Origin: a bacterium
GTDB lineage: Bacteria > Pseudomonadota > Alphaproteobacteria > Sphingomonadales > Sphingomonadaceae
Reading direction: 5' to 3'
Length of the DNA: 49,585 nucleotides
Assembly (NCBI GenBank): GCA_030824575.1
Contig: JAVBXL010000194.1
Location: 1 to 49,585, forward strand
Numbering within the stretch: the first letter of the stretch is position 1; each line of letters starts with the position of its first letter. The notes below the pieces were generated by a model. The model did not search any database. It saw nothing but the letters and a program-made list of their open reading frames with translations, and was not told where the DNA came from. Below, piece by piece: positions 17,737 to 26,251 of this stretch. The translations under genes were made by a program, and so were the position numbers.

Positions 17737-17769
17737 AAATCGCTTTCCGATATGGCACGTCATCAGACT

Positions 17770-18609
17770 TCAGATATCTGCTGCGCGGTCCAGAAGCTGC
17801 TGCGCTTGTTTGAGGTGCGGCCGGTCGATCATCTTGCCGTCCAGCTTCAGCGCGCCTGCACCCGGATGGGCGTCGAAGGCGGCGACGATCGCGCGTGCAT
17901 GGGCCAGTTCGTCGGTCGTCGGGGTGAAGCCCGCGTTGATCGTGGTGATCTGGGCCGGGTGGATCGCCATCATGCCGGTGAAACCATCGCGGCGGGCGCG
18001 GGCGACATAATCGGCGAGCGCGTCCGGCGCGTCGATGCGGGGGAAGACCGTCTCAATCGCGGGGACATGGGCGGCATGGGCGGCGAACAGGGTGAGCGAG
18101 CGTACCATCTCATAAGGCGGCGTGTAGCGGCCGTCGTCCTCCCGCGAGGTCGTCGCGCCGATCGCGGCAGGCAGGTCTTCCGCCCCCCAGGTGAGGCCCG
18201 CGAGATGATCCGCCATGGTGGCATAGCTGCCCAGTTGGAAGATCGCGGCTGGGGTCTCGGTGGCGATCGGGAGGATCGGCGGCGCGTTTTCGCCAATCAA
18301 GGCGAGCAACGCTGCGACACTGGCCGCGCCTTCCGCCTTGGGCAGGACGAGGCCGTCGGGGCGACCGGGTAGGACCGCGGCGAGGTCAGCGAGGGTCTGG
18401 TCACTGTCGAGCGGATTGACGCGCACGAAGCTGGGGATCGTCCGATCGCCCGCCAGCCATTCCGCGACGGCGGCGCGCGCTTCGGGCTTACGTGCCGGCG
18501 CGACCGAATCCTCCAGGTCGAGGATCAGCGCATCGGCGCCGCTGGCGACGGCCTTGGCGAAGCGATCGGGCCGGTCGCCCGGCACGAAGAGCAGCGACCG
18601 CAACCTCAT
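17770..18609 (-). CDS. CitE-like CoA-ester lyase (HpcH/HpaI aldolase family)
   Basis: 279 residues from MRLRSLLFVPGDRPD, whose ATG overlaps the MaoC stop (ATGA). Family marks: LFVPGDRPDRFAKA, ALILDLEDSVAPARK, VLPKAEG, LPIATETPAAIF and LTWGAEDL, giving the usual Arg, Glu and Asp Mg/substrate residues. Members cleave citramalyl-CoA, malyl-CoA or related 3-hydroxy-acyl-CoAs into acetyl-CoA and a keto acid. Here it follows a MaoC hydratase and the leucine genes, which lack an HMG-CoA lyase; HMG-CoA differs from citramalyl-CoA by one CH2, so a lyase role in leucine breakdown is thinkable. Citramalyl-CoA lyase is the more conventional guess. Confidence 0.82.
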   Translation of the reverse strand: MRLRSLLFVPGDRPDRFAKAVASGADALILDLEDSVAPARKPEARAAVAEWLAGDRTIPSFVRVNPLDSDQTLADLAAVLPGRPDGLVLPKAEGAASVAALLALIGENAPPILPIATETPAAIFQLGSYATMADHLAGLTWGAEDLPAAIGATTSREDDGRYTPPYEMVRSLTLFAAHAAHVPAIETVFPRIDAPDALADYVARARRDGFTGMMAIHPAQITTINAGFTPTTDELAHARAIVAAFDAHPGAGALKLDGKMIDRPHLKQAQQLLDRAADI

Positions 18610-19058
18610 GCGTCGGATTTTTTTAGCAGCGCCATGCGGAGGCATTGGCAGACGATCTCGTCCCGCTGATTACGCAGGCGGTGGGTGAAGGTAACGATGC
18701 CAGCGCCGGGGCGGGACTGGCTGGGCTTGAGGTCGGTGACTTCGGTTTCGCAGCGCATCGTGTCGCCGATGAAGACCGGGTGCGGCATGACCAGCTTGTC
18801 ATAGCCCAGATTGGCGACCAGCGTGCCCAGCGTCGTGTCCCCCACCGACAGGCCGATCATCAGCGCGAAGGTGAAGGTGCCGTTGACGAGGATCTGGCCG
18901 AACTCGCTGGCTTTGGCGGCTTCGGCGTCGAGATGCAGCGGCTGCGGATTATGGGTCATCGTCGTGAAGAGAAGATTATCCGTCTCCGTCACGGTGCGGC
19001 GGATGTCGTGGACGATCGTATCGCCGATGGTCCACTGTTCGAAATATCTGCCTGCCAC
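18606..19058 (-). CDS. MaoC-family hydratase/dehydratase
   Basis: 150 residues from a GTG preceded by AAGGGA. Hot-dog fold hydratase: GRYFEQWTIGDTI, then THNPQPLHLDAEAAKASEFGQILVNGTFTFAL. In the classical R-hydratase motif an Asp stands three before the NP; here the text reads THNPQPLH, the variant seen in the itaconyl-/mesaconyl-CoA hydratase side of the family. Directly coupled to the CitE-like lyase, so hydration and C-C cleavage of one CoA ester is the natural reading. Either a C5-dicarboxylyl-CoA or methylglutaconyl-CoA from leucine could be the substrate. Confidence 0.82.
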   Translation of the reverse strand: MAGRYFEQWTIGDTIVHDIRRTVTETDNLLFTTMTHNPQPLHLDAEAAKASEFGQILVNGTFTFALMIGLSVGDTTLGTLVANLGYDKLVMPHPVFIGDTMRCETEVTDLKPSQSRPGAGIVTFTHRLRNQRDEIVCQCLRMALLKKSDA

Positions 19059-19198
19059 GCTATCGTCCCTTAACTTCGCACATTTCCCGCTGATTCCGAC
19101 ATTGTATTTCAAGAGTAGGAAATAATAGTAGAAACATCTCCAGCAGACTCATCCTTGGTCAGATGATCTAACCCGGATACCCCCTTGTAGGACAGGCG
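19059..19198 (-). promoter_or_regulatory. 140-base gap with possible own promoter for maoC-citE
   Basis: This AT-richer gap between the carboxylase stop and the MaoC GTG contains on the minus strand a TTGAAA-type hexamer in CTCTTGAAATACAATG and the ribosome site AAGGGA. Its length compared with the overlapping genes on both sides suggests that maoC-citE may be started separately. No clear hairpin terminator was found after the carboxylase gene. Confidence 0.3.
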
Positions 19199-21067
19199 CT
19201 ATTCTGCTTGTTCGATCCGGGCGAGCAGCGCGCCTTCGCTGACCTGCCCGCCTTCGGCCGCGTTGAGTTCTGCGACAACGCCGTCGAAGGGGGCGACGAG
19301 GCTGTGCTCCATCTTCATCGCCTCCAAGGTCAGCAGCTTCTGCCCCTTGGTCACGGCGTCCCCCGCCGCGACTGCGACTGCGATGATGCGACCGGGCATG
19401 GGGGACAGGATCGCGCCGTCGGAGGCCGCGCCGGTCGCGTTGCCCGACACATGCATCGGCCCGATCTGCCAGGTTTGGCCCTCATCCGTCGTGAAGGAGA
19501 TAATGGGCGGTTCCATCGGACCAGCGAGTGGCAGCTGATCCACATAATCAAGGATCGGCATATGCGCTGGCAACAGTTGGCCGTTGACCGCCAGCACGAC
19601 CTGCTGCTGCCGCGGTGCATTCAGCCGGAACCCGGCCAAGGATTGACGCCCATAATGCCGCGCGGCGTCGGACAGGGCATCGTCGCAGGGCATGGCGGGC
19701 GGGATCAGACTGTCGCCTGCCCGCTCGATGAGGCCAGTATCCATCGTTCCGGCGATGAAGTCTGGATGATCCAGTGCCTTGATAATAAACGCCGCGTTCG
19801 TGCGTAGTGGCCATATGATGCTGCGGTTCAGTGCATAGGCAAGCGTTTCCCGCGCCTCCTCCCGATCCAGCCCATGGGCAATCATTTTGGCGATCATCGG
19901 ATCATAATAGGGCGAAATATGCGCGCCCTGATAGACGCCTTTGTCGATACGCACATGGGCGTCGAGTTCAAATTGCTCCAATGTCCCGGTGGAGGGCAGG
20001 AAGCCCTTGGCCGGGTCTTCGGCGTAAAGGCGGGCCTCTATGGCGTGGCCGTTGATGGACAGTTCATGCTGTTTCTTCGGCAGCGGTTCGCCCGATGCGA
20101 CGCGGAGCTGCCATTCGACCAGATCGACGCCGGTGATTTCCTCGGTTACCGGATGTTCGACCTGAAGCCGCGTGTTCATTTCCATGAACCAGACGCGGTC
20201 GGGCTTGATATAGCCGGCCGATCCGTCAGCGATGAACTCGATCGTGCCGGCACCGACATAGTCGACCGCCTTGGCCGCGCGGACGGCAGCATCGCATATG
20301 GCGGCGCGGGTGGCTCCGTCCATGCCCGGCGCGGGGGCTTCCTCGATCACTTTCTGGTGGCGGCGCTGGAGCGAGCAGTCGCGTTCGAACAGATGGACGA
20401 CATTGCCGTGGGTGTCGCCGAAGACCTGCACTTCGATATGGCGCGGGTTGGTGATCCATTTTTCCAGCAGCACGCTGTCATTGCCGAAGCTGGACGCGGC
20501 CTCGCGCCGGCAGGAGGCGAGTGCGTCGGCGAAGTCGGCGGGATTATCGACCTTGCGCATCCCTTTGCCGCCGCCGCCTGCGACCGCCTTGATAAGGACC
20601 GGGTAGCCGATGGCGTCGGCTTCGGCGACGAGGCGTTCGAGGCTCTGGTCTTCGCCCAAATAGCCGGGCGTGGTGGGGACACCGGCGGCCTGCATCAGCA
20701 TCTTGGCGGCGTCCTTCAGGCCCATGGCGGTGATGCTGGACGGGTTGGGACCGACCCAGATCAGGCCCGCGTCGATCACCGCCTGGGCGAAGGCGGCGTT
20801 TTCGGAGAGGAAGCCGTAGCCCGGATGGATCGCCTGCGCGCCGGTGGCATGGGCTGCGGCGATGATCTTTTCGCCGACGAGGTAGGATTCGCGGGCGGGC
20901 GACGGGCCGATATGGATGGCTTCGTCGGCATCGCGGACATGGAGGGCGTTCGCGTCGGCGTCGGAATAGACCGCGACGGTGCGGATGCCCATTGCCCGCG
21001 CGGTGCGGATGATGCGGCAGGCGATTTCGCCGCGATTGGCGATGAGGAGGGATTGGATCATGGGCAT
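19199..21067 (-). CDS. liuD: Methylcrotonyl-CoA carboxylase biotin-containing subunit
   Basis: About 622 residues; start at [19 protein letters not shown], whose ATG shares a base with the carboxyltransferase stop (TGATG). Biotin carboxylase domain: AIHPGYGFLSENAAFA, the ATP-grasp loop GGGGKGMR, EMNTRLQVEHPVTEEITG. The C-terminal biotinyl domain has EAMKMEHS with biotin on Lys585. It carries CO2 to the partner subunit for carboxylation of 3-methylcrotonyl-CoA. Acetyl/propionyl/geranyl-CoA carboxylase subunits look alike; the isovaleryl-CoA dehydrogenase next door decides for leucine. Confidence 0.9.
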   Translation of the reverse strand: MPMIQSLLIANRGEIACRIIRTARAMGIRTVAVYSDADANALHVRDADEAIHIGPSPARESYLVGEKIIAAAHATGAQAIHPGYGFLSENAAFAQAVIDAGLIWVGPNPSSITAMGLKDAAKMLMQAAGVPTTPGYLGEDQSLERLVAEADAIGYPVLIKAVAGGGGKGMRKVDNPADFADALASCRREAASSFGNDSVLLEKWITNPRHIEVQVFGDTHGNVVHLFERDCSLQRRHQKVIEEAPAPGMDGATRAAICDAAVRAAKAVDYVGAGTIEFIADGSAGYIKPDRVWFMEMNTRLQVEHPVTEEITGVDLVEWQLRVASGEPLPKKQHELSINGHAIEARLYAEDPAKGFLPSTGTLEQFELDAHVRIDKGVYQGAHISPYYDPMIAKMIAHGLDREEARETLAYALNRSIIWPLRTNAAFIIKALDHPDFIAGTMDTGLIERAGDSLIPPAMPCDDALSDAARHYGRQSLAGFRLNAPRQQQVVLAVNGQLLPAHMPILDYVDQLPLAGPMEPPIISFTTDEGQTWQIGPMHVSGNATGAASDGAILSPMPGRIIAVAVAAGDAVTKGQKLLTLEAMKMEHSLVAPFDGVVAELNAAEGGQVSEGALLARIEQAE

Positions 21068-22668
21068 CACATCCTGAACAGGCCGAACTGCGCGCGGTCG
21101 GGGACCGGGGCGTTCAGCGTGGCGGCGAAGGCGAGGCCGAGGACGTCGCGGGTCTGGGCGGGGTCGATGACGCCGTCGTCCCACAGGCGCGCGGTCGCGT
21201 AATAGGGGTTGCCTTCATCCTCATATTTCTGGCGGATGGGGGCTTTGAAGGCTTCGGCTTCCTCCGCGCTCCACTGGGCCGCATCGCGGTGGACGGTCGC
21301 CAAGACGCTGGCCGCCTGTTCGCCGCCCATCACGCTGATGCGGGCATTGGGCCAGGTGAAGAGGAAGCGTGGGCCATAGGCTCTGCCGCACATGCCGTAA
21401 TTGCCTGCGCCGAAGCTGCCGCCGATCAGGACAGTGATCTTGGGCACCTGCGCGGTGGCGACGGCGGTGACGAGTTTGGCGCCGTTCTTGGCGATCCCTT
21501 CCGCTTCATATTTACCGCCGACCATGAAGCCGGAGATATTCTGGAGGAAGAGCAAAGGGATACGACGCTGGCAGGCGAGTTCGATGAAATGCGCGCCCTT
21601 CAAGGCGCTTTCGCTGAAGAGGACGCCGTTATTCGCCAGGATCGCGACCGGCATCCCCCAGATATGGGCGAAGCCGCAGACGAGCGTGGTGCCGTAGAGG
21701 GCTTTGAACTCATGAAATTCGCTGCCATCGACTAGGCGGGCGATGATTTCGCGCACGTCATAGGGCGCGCGAACGTCGTCGGGGATGATGCCGTAGAGGT
21801 CGGCTGCGTCGAACCTGGGCGGGCGGGGATCACGCAGGTTGAGGTCGGGCTGGCGGTCGGGCTGAAGGGTCGAGACGATGTCGCGGACGATGGTGAGCGC
21901 ATGGTCGTCATTCTCCGCGACATGATCGACCACGCCCGACTTGCGGCCGTGCAGGTCGCCGCCGCCAAGCTCTTCGGCGCTGATGACTTCGCCCGTCGCG
22001 GCCTGCACCAGCGGCGGGCCGGCGAGGAAGATGGTGCCCTGATTGCGGACGATGATTGTCTCGTCGGACATGGCGGGGACATAGGCACCGCCTGCGGTGC
22101 AGCTGCCCATGACGCAGGCGATCTGGGGGATGCCGCGCGCGGACAGGTTCGCCTGATTATAGAAGATGCGGCCGAAATGGTCGCGGTCGGGAAAGACCTC
22201 CGCCTGGTTGGGCAGGTTCGCGCCGCCGCTGTCGACCAGATAGATGCAGGGGAGATTGTTTTCGAGCGCGATTTCCTGGGCGCGCAGATGCTTCTTCACG
22301 GTGATGGGGTAATAGGTGCCGCCCTTCACCGTGGCGTCGTTGCAGCCGATCATGACCTGACGGCCCGACACGCGGCCGATGCCGGCGATGAGGCCCGCGC
22401 CGGGGACTTCGTCGCCATAAAGGCCATTGGCAGCGAGCTGGCCGATTTCGAGAAAGGGTGAGCCGGGGTCGAGCAGGCGTTCGACCCGGTCGCGGGGGAG
22501 GAGTTTGCCACGGGCAACGTGCTTGTCGCGGGCACTGGCGGAGCCGCCTTGCGCGGCGGCGGCGACCTTGGCCCGCAGTTCTTCGACGAGCGCGCGGTTA
22601 TGCGCGGCATTGGCGCCGAAGGCTTCGCTGTCGGCGGCGAGTTTGGTGTCTAAAATCGGTGCGGTCAT
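21067..22668 (-). CDS. liuB: Methylcrotonyl-CoA carboxylase carboxyltransferase subunit
   Basis: 533 residues, typical of MccB. Two crotonase-like carboxyltransferase halves: [54 protein letters not shown] and [19 protein letters not shown] in the first, [26 protein letters not shown] and [34 protein letters not shown] in the second. The FMVG and SGGA...LPNQ stretches are those of the methylcrotonyl group rather than propionyl-CoA carboxylase. Works with the biotin subunit encoded immediately downstream. Confidence 0.92.
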   Translation of the reverse strand: MTAPILDTKLAADSEAFGANAAHNRALVEELRAKVAAAAQGGSASARDKHVARGKLLPRDRVERLLDPGSPFLEIGQLAANGLYGDEVPGAGLIAGIGRVSGRQVMIGCNDATVKGGTYYPITVKKHLRAQEIALENNLPCIYLVDSGGANLPNQAEVFPDRDHFGRIFYNQANLSARGIPQIACVMGSCTAGGAYVPAMSDETIIVRNQGTIFLAGPPLVQAATGEVISAEELGGGDLHGRKSGVVDHVAENDDHALTIVRDIVSTLQPDRQPDLNLRDPRPPRFDAADLYGIIPDDVRAPYDVREIIARLVDGSEFHEFKALYGTTLVCGFAHIWGMPVAILANNGVLFSESALKGAHFIELACQRRIPLLFLQNISGFMVGGKYEAEGIAKNGAKLVTAVATAQVPKITVLIGGSFGAGNYGMCGRAYGPRFLFTWPNARISVMGGEQAASVLATVHRDAAQWSAEEAEAFKAPIRQKYEDEGNPYYATARLWDDGVIDPAQTRDVLGLAFAATLNAPVPDRAQFGLFRM

Positions 22669-22706
22669 TTTAGCCTTCTACCTTGCGTTGGGGCGCCCGC
22701 CCCTCC

Positions 22707-22723
22707 ACCAGCCTTCGGCTGGT
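22707..22723. repeat. Small hairpin ACCAGCC-TTC-GGCTGGT in the liu operon gap
   Basis: Perfect seven-base stem with a three-base loop in the 78-base gap between ivd and the carboxyltransferase gene, embedded in C-rich sequence (CCCTCC...CCCCCTCCCC). Similar short elements recur between sphingomonad genes. It may tune the relative amounts of the two messages; no T-run follows, so it is not a classical terminator. Confidence 0.45.
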
Positions 22724-22746
22724 CCCCCTCCCCGTGCCAGGGAGGA

Positions 22747-23892
22747 TTATGCGCCGATCAACTCGCGGCCGATCAGCATCCGGCGGATTTCGTTGGTGCC
22801 GGCGCCGATGTCCAGCAGCTTGGCGTCGCGCATATAGCGTTCGACCGGCCAGTCTTTCGTATAGCCAGCGCCGCCCAGCGCCTGCACGGCTTCGAGCGCC
22901 ACCTTCATCGCATTTTCGGATGCCAGCAGGATCGCGCCGGCGGCGTCGAAGCGGGTCGTCTTGCCGGAATCGCAGGCTCTGGCGACGGCATAGACATAGG
23001 CGCGGGCGCTGTTTAGGGCGACATACATGTCGGCGACCTTGGCCTGCATCAGTTGGAAGGCACCGATGGGACGCCCGAACTGCTGGCGTTCGCGGACATA
23101 GGGGATGACGGTGTCGAGGCATGCCTGCATGATGCCAAGCTGGATGCCCGCGAGCACGGTGCGTTCATAGTCGAGGCCGGACATCAATATGCCGACGCCG
23201 CCATGGAGCGGCCCCATGATATTCTCTTCCGGCACCTCGCAATCGTCGAACACCAGTTCGGCGGTGGGCGAGCCGCGCATCCCCATCTTGTCGATCTTCT
23301 GGCCGATGGAAAAGCCCTTCATGTCCCTTTCGATCAGGAAGGTGGTGATGCCCTTCGACCCCTCGCCGGTCTTGGCATAGACGACGAGCGTATCGGCATA
23401 GGTCGCATTGGTGATCCAATATTTCGTGCCGTTGAGGACGTAGCGGTCGCCCTTCTTTTCGGCCTTCAGCTTCATCGAAACGACGTCGGACCCCGCGCCG
23501 GCTTCTGACATTGCGAGGGAGCCGACATGTTCGCCAGAAATCAGCTTGGGGAGATATTTTGCCTTTTGCGCGTCATTGCCCCAGCGGCGGATCTGATTGA
23601 CGCAGAGATTGGAGTGGGCACCATAGCTCAAACCTATGGAAGCGGAGGCGCGGGCGACTTCCTCCTGCGCGATGACATGTTCGAGATAGCCCAGACCCAG
23701 GCCGCCCCATTGTTCCTCCACGGTGATGCCGTGCAGGCCGAGGTCGCCCATGGCGGGCCATAATTCGCGGGGGAACCAGTCCTTCGCGTCGATTTCGGCA
23801 GCGAGCGGCGCGATGCGGTCGGCAGAGAAACGCGCCGCGCTGTCGCGGATCATGTCGGCATTGTCGCCCAGCGCAAAATCGAAATCGGTCAT
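22747..23892 (-). CDS. liuA: Isovaleryl-CoA dehydrogenase
   Basis: 381 residues. Acyl-CoA dehydrogenase with the FAD/substrate stretches LAMSEAGAGSDVVSMKLKAEK and YWITNATYADTLVVYAKT, and the isovaleryl-type catalytic Glu in MSGLDYERTVLAGIQLG (other short-chain acyl-CoA dehydrogenases place it near residue 370). The C-terminus has QALGGAGYTKDWPVERYMRDAKLLDIGAGTNEIRRMLIGREL. Oxidises isovaleryl-CoA to 3-methylcrotonyl-CoA. First gene of the minus-strand operon, divergent from a LysR gene with a palindromic promoter element between them. Confidence 0.94.
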   Translation of the reverse strand: MTDFDFALGDNADMIRDSAARFSADRIAPLAAEIDAKDWFPRELWPAMGDLGLHGITVEEQWGGLGLGYLEHVIAQEEVARASASIGLSYGAHSNLCVNQIRRWGNDAQKAKYLPKLISGEHVGSLAMSEAGAGSDVVSMKLKAEKKGDRYVLNGTKYWITNATYADTLVVYAKTGEGSKGITTFLIERDMKGFSIGQKIDKMGMRGSPTAELVFDDCEVPEENIMGPLHGGVGILMSGLDYERTVLAGIQLGIMQACLDTVIPYVRERQQFGRPIGAFQLMQAKVADMYVALNSARAYVYAVARACDSGKTTRFDAAGAILLASENAMKVALEAVQALGGAGYTKDWPVERYMRDAKLLDIGAGTNEIRRMLIGRELIGA

Positions 23893-23905
23893 CGGCGTTT
23901 CTCTC

Positions 23906-23989
23906 CTATGGTTCGATCATAGCGCGGTCCGGGGCGGCTGGAAAATTGACAGTGGCATATCAGTGTATAGATGGAAGCTATGATCGAAC
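23906..23989. promoter_or_regulatory. Paired inverted repeats between liuA and the LysR gene
   Basis: CTATG-N7-CATAG (23906-23922) is a LysR-like dyad 14 bases before the liuA start. Its right part GTTCGATCATAG (23911-23922) recurs as the exact reverse complement CTATGATCGAAC at 23978-23989, at the very start of the LysR coding sequence. A perfect 12-base inverted pair 55 bases apart is unlikely by chance and would allow a LysR tetramer to span the divergent promoter and repress itself. Confidence 0.5.
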
Positions 23990-24852
23990 GCTATCTTCTC
24001 CGCTATTTCCTGGCGGTGGTGGACCAGGGCAATTTTTCCCGCGCGGCGGTGCATTGCAACGTGTCCCAGCCTACCCTGTCTGCCGGGATCGCCAAGTTGG
24101 AGAACGCGCTGCAACGGCAACTGTTCAGCCGGACCAACCAGCGGGTGCAATTGACCGAGGCGGGGACGCGCTTCCTGACCCATGCCCGGCGGATCGAGCG
24201 GGAGTTCAATGTCGCGCTGGGGGCGATGGCCGATATCGCGCAGGCGCGGCCGGTGCGGATCGGGGTGCTGAGCAGCATTGCGGGCGCATTGGTGGCGCGG
24301 GCGGCGCGGGCCTATCGCGCGGACGGCGGCGGGCCGGTGGAGATCGCCTTCGCCAGCGAGCGGGAATTGACCGCGATGCTGGCGCGCGACCGGCTGGACG
24401 CGGCCTTCACCATCTTGCGGCCGGGCGCGCAGTCGTTGGCGGAGCAGGTGGTTGGGGAAGAGGGTTATGCGATGGTGATGGCGACCGATCATCCGCTGGC
24501 GGGGCGGTCGATGATCGACGCAGACGATCTGCGCGACGAGACGATGATCGTGCGGCGGCATTGCGAATTGCTGTCGCAGACCAGCCGGCACTTTCTGGAG
24601 CGCGGGGTGCGGCCGCATTTTTCGCTGCGCACGACCAATGACGAGCGGGCTTTGCAGATGGTAGGCGCGGGCATGGGGGTGACGGTGATGCCCGATTGCT
24701 ACCGCAGCGCCGATGTCGCGCATGTGCCGCTGGCGGGGTTCGACCATCTACGGACTGTGGGCTTCGTCCTGGCGGATGAGGGGGTGGCGGCGCATGGGCT
24801 GTTGCAGGCGCTGGCGGCGGCGTTCGGGGAGGGGAACGTGGAACGGGACTGA
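23971..24852 (+). CDS. LysR family regulator divergent from the leucine operon
   Basis: 293 residues (a second ATG three codons in is equally possible). Helix-turn-helix: MIERYLLRYFLAVVDQGNFSRAAVHCNVSQPTLSAGIAKLE; effector domain follows with VRIGVLSSIAGALVARA and MGVTVMPDCYRSADV. The N-terminal form (YLLRYFLAVVDQGNFSRAA) is typical of LysR proteins next to acyl-CoA genes. Likely regulator of liuA-liuB-liuD; in pseudomonads the equivalent job is done by a MerR-type LiuR, so this is a different regulator class. Confidence 0.88.
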   Translation: MEAMIERYLLRYFLAVVDQGNFSRAAVHCNVSQPTLSAGIAKLENALQRQLFSRTNQRVQLTEAGTRFLTHARRIEREFNVALGAMADIAQARPVRIGVLSSIAGALVARAARAYRADGGGPVEIAFASERELTAMLARDRLDAAFTILRPGAQSLAEQVVGEEGYAMVMATDHPLAGRSMIDADDLRDETMIVRRHCELLSQTSRHFLERGVRPHFSLRTTNDERALQMVGAGMGVTVMPDCYRSADVAHVPLAGFDHLRTVGFVLADEGVAAHGLLQALAAAFGEGNVERD

Positions 24853-25040
24853 GCGGCTATGCCGGGCCGCCAGGCGCGGTGGCGCTGACGATGGATGCGC
24901 TGGCGGAGGCCGTTCGGCACTGACGAGACACCGAGTGCGACAGCTGTGGGGCGATTTCACATTGGATGTTCTGTTTAAGTTATTGAATGTAAATGATATA
25001 TTTTCAGCCGATCAAAGCGCGTTGATCGCGAAATATCCTA
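24853..25040. other. Gap between convergent LysR genes, with an AT-rich stretch
   Basis: Contains about 100 bases of clearly low GC (24958-25060) just before the end of the convergent LysR gene. A short frame right after the first LysR stop reads GYAGPPGAVALTMDALAEAV, which may be a decayed tail, but nothing recognisable. No strong hairpin seen. Confidence 0.3.
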
Positions 25041-25982
25041 TTATTCTTTATTTTGAGTAGCTTGCATGATCTCATCATTGCCGTTTTTTTGTCCGTTTCC
25101 GGCGCGCAGGATGGCGTCCTGAAAGGCGCGGGCGGTGGGTGGCAGGTCGTCGCGGTGGATCATCCACAGGCGCGTGCGGACAGGCGGGAAGAGCGGGCGC
25201 AGGATCACCTTGTCGACGTGCAGGCGCGAAAGTGAGCGGGACAGGATGGTGGCGCCGAAGCCCGCGGCGATCAGCCCGAGCAGGGTGGCGAAACTGCCGA
25301 CTTCCAGCGCGATGCTGGGTTTGAACCCCGCCTGATCGCAGAGCGCGAAGAAATGATCGTTGAAATCCGCGCTGCTGGTTGTGGCGTAGAGGACGAAGGG
25401 CACGCCGGCGAGGTCGGCGATGGACGGATCGGCGTCGCGCCGGGCCAGCGGATGATCCTGCCGCAGAGCGAGCAGCATATCTTCCTCCAGCAACCAGGTG
25501 GCGCTGAGGCCGGGCGGCAGGGAGGGCGGCACGACGCCGCGGATGATGCCGATGTCGAGATCGCCGCGTTCGATCAGCGCGACCTGATCGTCCCGCCCCT
25601 GTTCCTGCACGCGCAGATCGACCTGCGGGAAACGCTGCCGGAAATCATAGAGCGCGTCGGCGATCTGGGGGACAAAGGGGGCCGACGCGGTGAAGCCCAG
25701 AGCGAGCCGGCCCAGATGGCCGCTTTGGGTGCGACGGGCGACCTGCGTCGCATGATCCGCCTGCGCCAGCGTCTTGCGCGCTTCGGGCAAGAACAGGCGG
25801 CCTGCTTCAGTGAGGGCGACACGGCGGCTGGTGCGGTCGAACAGGCGGACGCCCAGTTCCTGCTCCAGCGCGCGGATCTGCTGGCTCAAAGGCGGTTGCG
25901 ACATGCCCAGGCGCTGGGCGGCGCGGCCGAAATGCATCTCTTCGGCGACGCAAAGGAAATAGCGTAAATGTCTCAGGTCCAT
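25041..25982 (-). CDS. LysR family regulator divergent from the RND efflux operon
   Basis: 313 residues. N-terminal MDLRHLRYFLCVAEEMHFGRAAQRLGMSQPPLSQQIRALEQELG is the textbook CatR/CbnR/BenM-like HTH; the effector part includes GHLGRLALGFTASAPFVPQI and VGSFATLLGLIAAGFGATILSRSL. Its position back-to-back with the RND operon suggests control of that pump by an aromatic or xenobiotic ligand. The ligand cannot be inferred. The gene ends in an unusually Asn/Gln/Lys-rich tail inside an AT-rich stretch. Confidence 0.9.
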   Translation of the reverse strand: MDLRHLRYFLCVAEEMHFGRAAQRLGMSQPPLSQQIRALEQELGVRLFDRTSRRVALTEAGRLFLPEARKTLAQADHATQVARRTQSGHLGRLALGFTASAPFVPQIADALYDFRQRFPQVDLRVQEQGRDDQVALIERGDLDIGIIRGVVPPSLPPGLSATWLLEEDMLLALRQDHPLARRDADPSIADLAGVPFVLYATTSSADFNDHFFALCDQAGFKPSIALEVGSFATLLGLIAAGFGATILSRSLSRLHVDKVILRPLFPPVRTRLWMIHRDDLPPTARAFQDAILRAGNGQKNGNDEIMQATQNKE

Positions 25983-26251
25983 CGGATCAGGTCTTTATAT
26001 ATATCGATCATGCCTGTTTAGATATTGGACACGACAGAAACAACTGCGCATAGGCCGGGTCAAGGGTAGCGTTTCGAAACTAAAAGTCCGGCCCTTTTCG
26101 CAGAGCAAGACCCTTTCGCAGAGCAGACGGGAACGGCATGGCGGTTTGACCGCCGCTTCCCGTTATGCCTTGCGGGCGATTTTATGACGGAGAGGCACGG
26201 CATCGAGCATCCGGCGACAGGCGTCGGCGCGATGAAGGCGGGAGTGACGGG
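25983..26251. promoter_or_regulatory. Divergent control region with tandem repeat and dyad
   Basis: Between the LysR start and the RND start lie an imperfect direct repeat CCCTTTTCGCAGAGCA (26092-26107) and CCCTTTCGCAGAGCA (26111-26125), 19 bases apart, a dyad GGCGGT-TTG-ACCGCC (26140-26154) and an AT-rich block near 25990-26010 (TTTATATATATCGATC) suited to a promoter for the LysR gene. The direct repeats are spaced about two helical turns, fitting a dimeric binder. GGAG at 26241-26244 is the ribosome site for the pump gene. Confidence 0.4.

Noticed and set aside
24853..24923. Short frame GYAGPPGAVALTMDALAEAV after the LysR gene
   Set aside because: Too short and without a start site; it may be a decayed tail but cannot be assigned.
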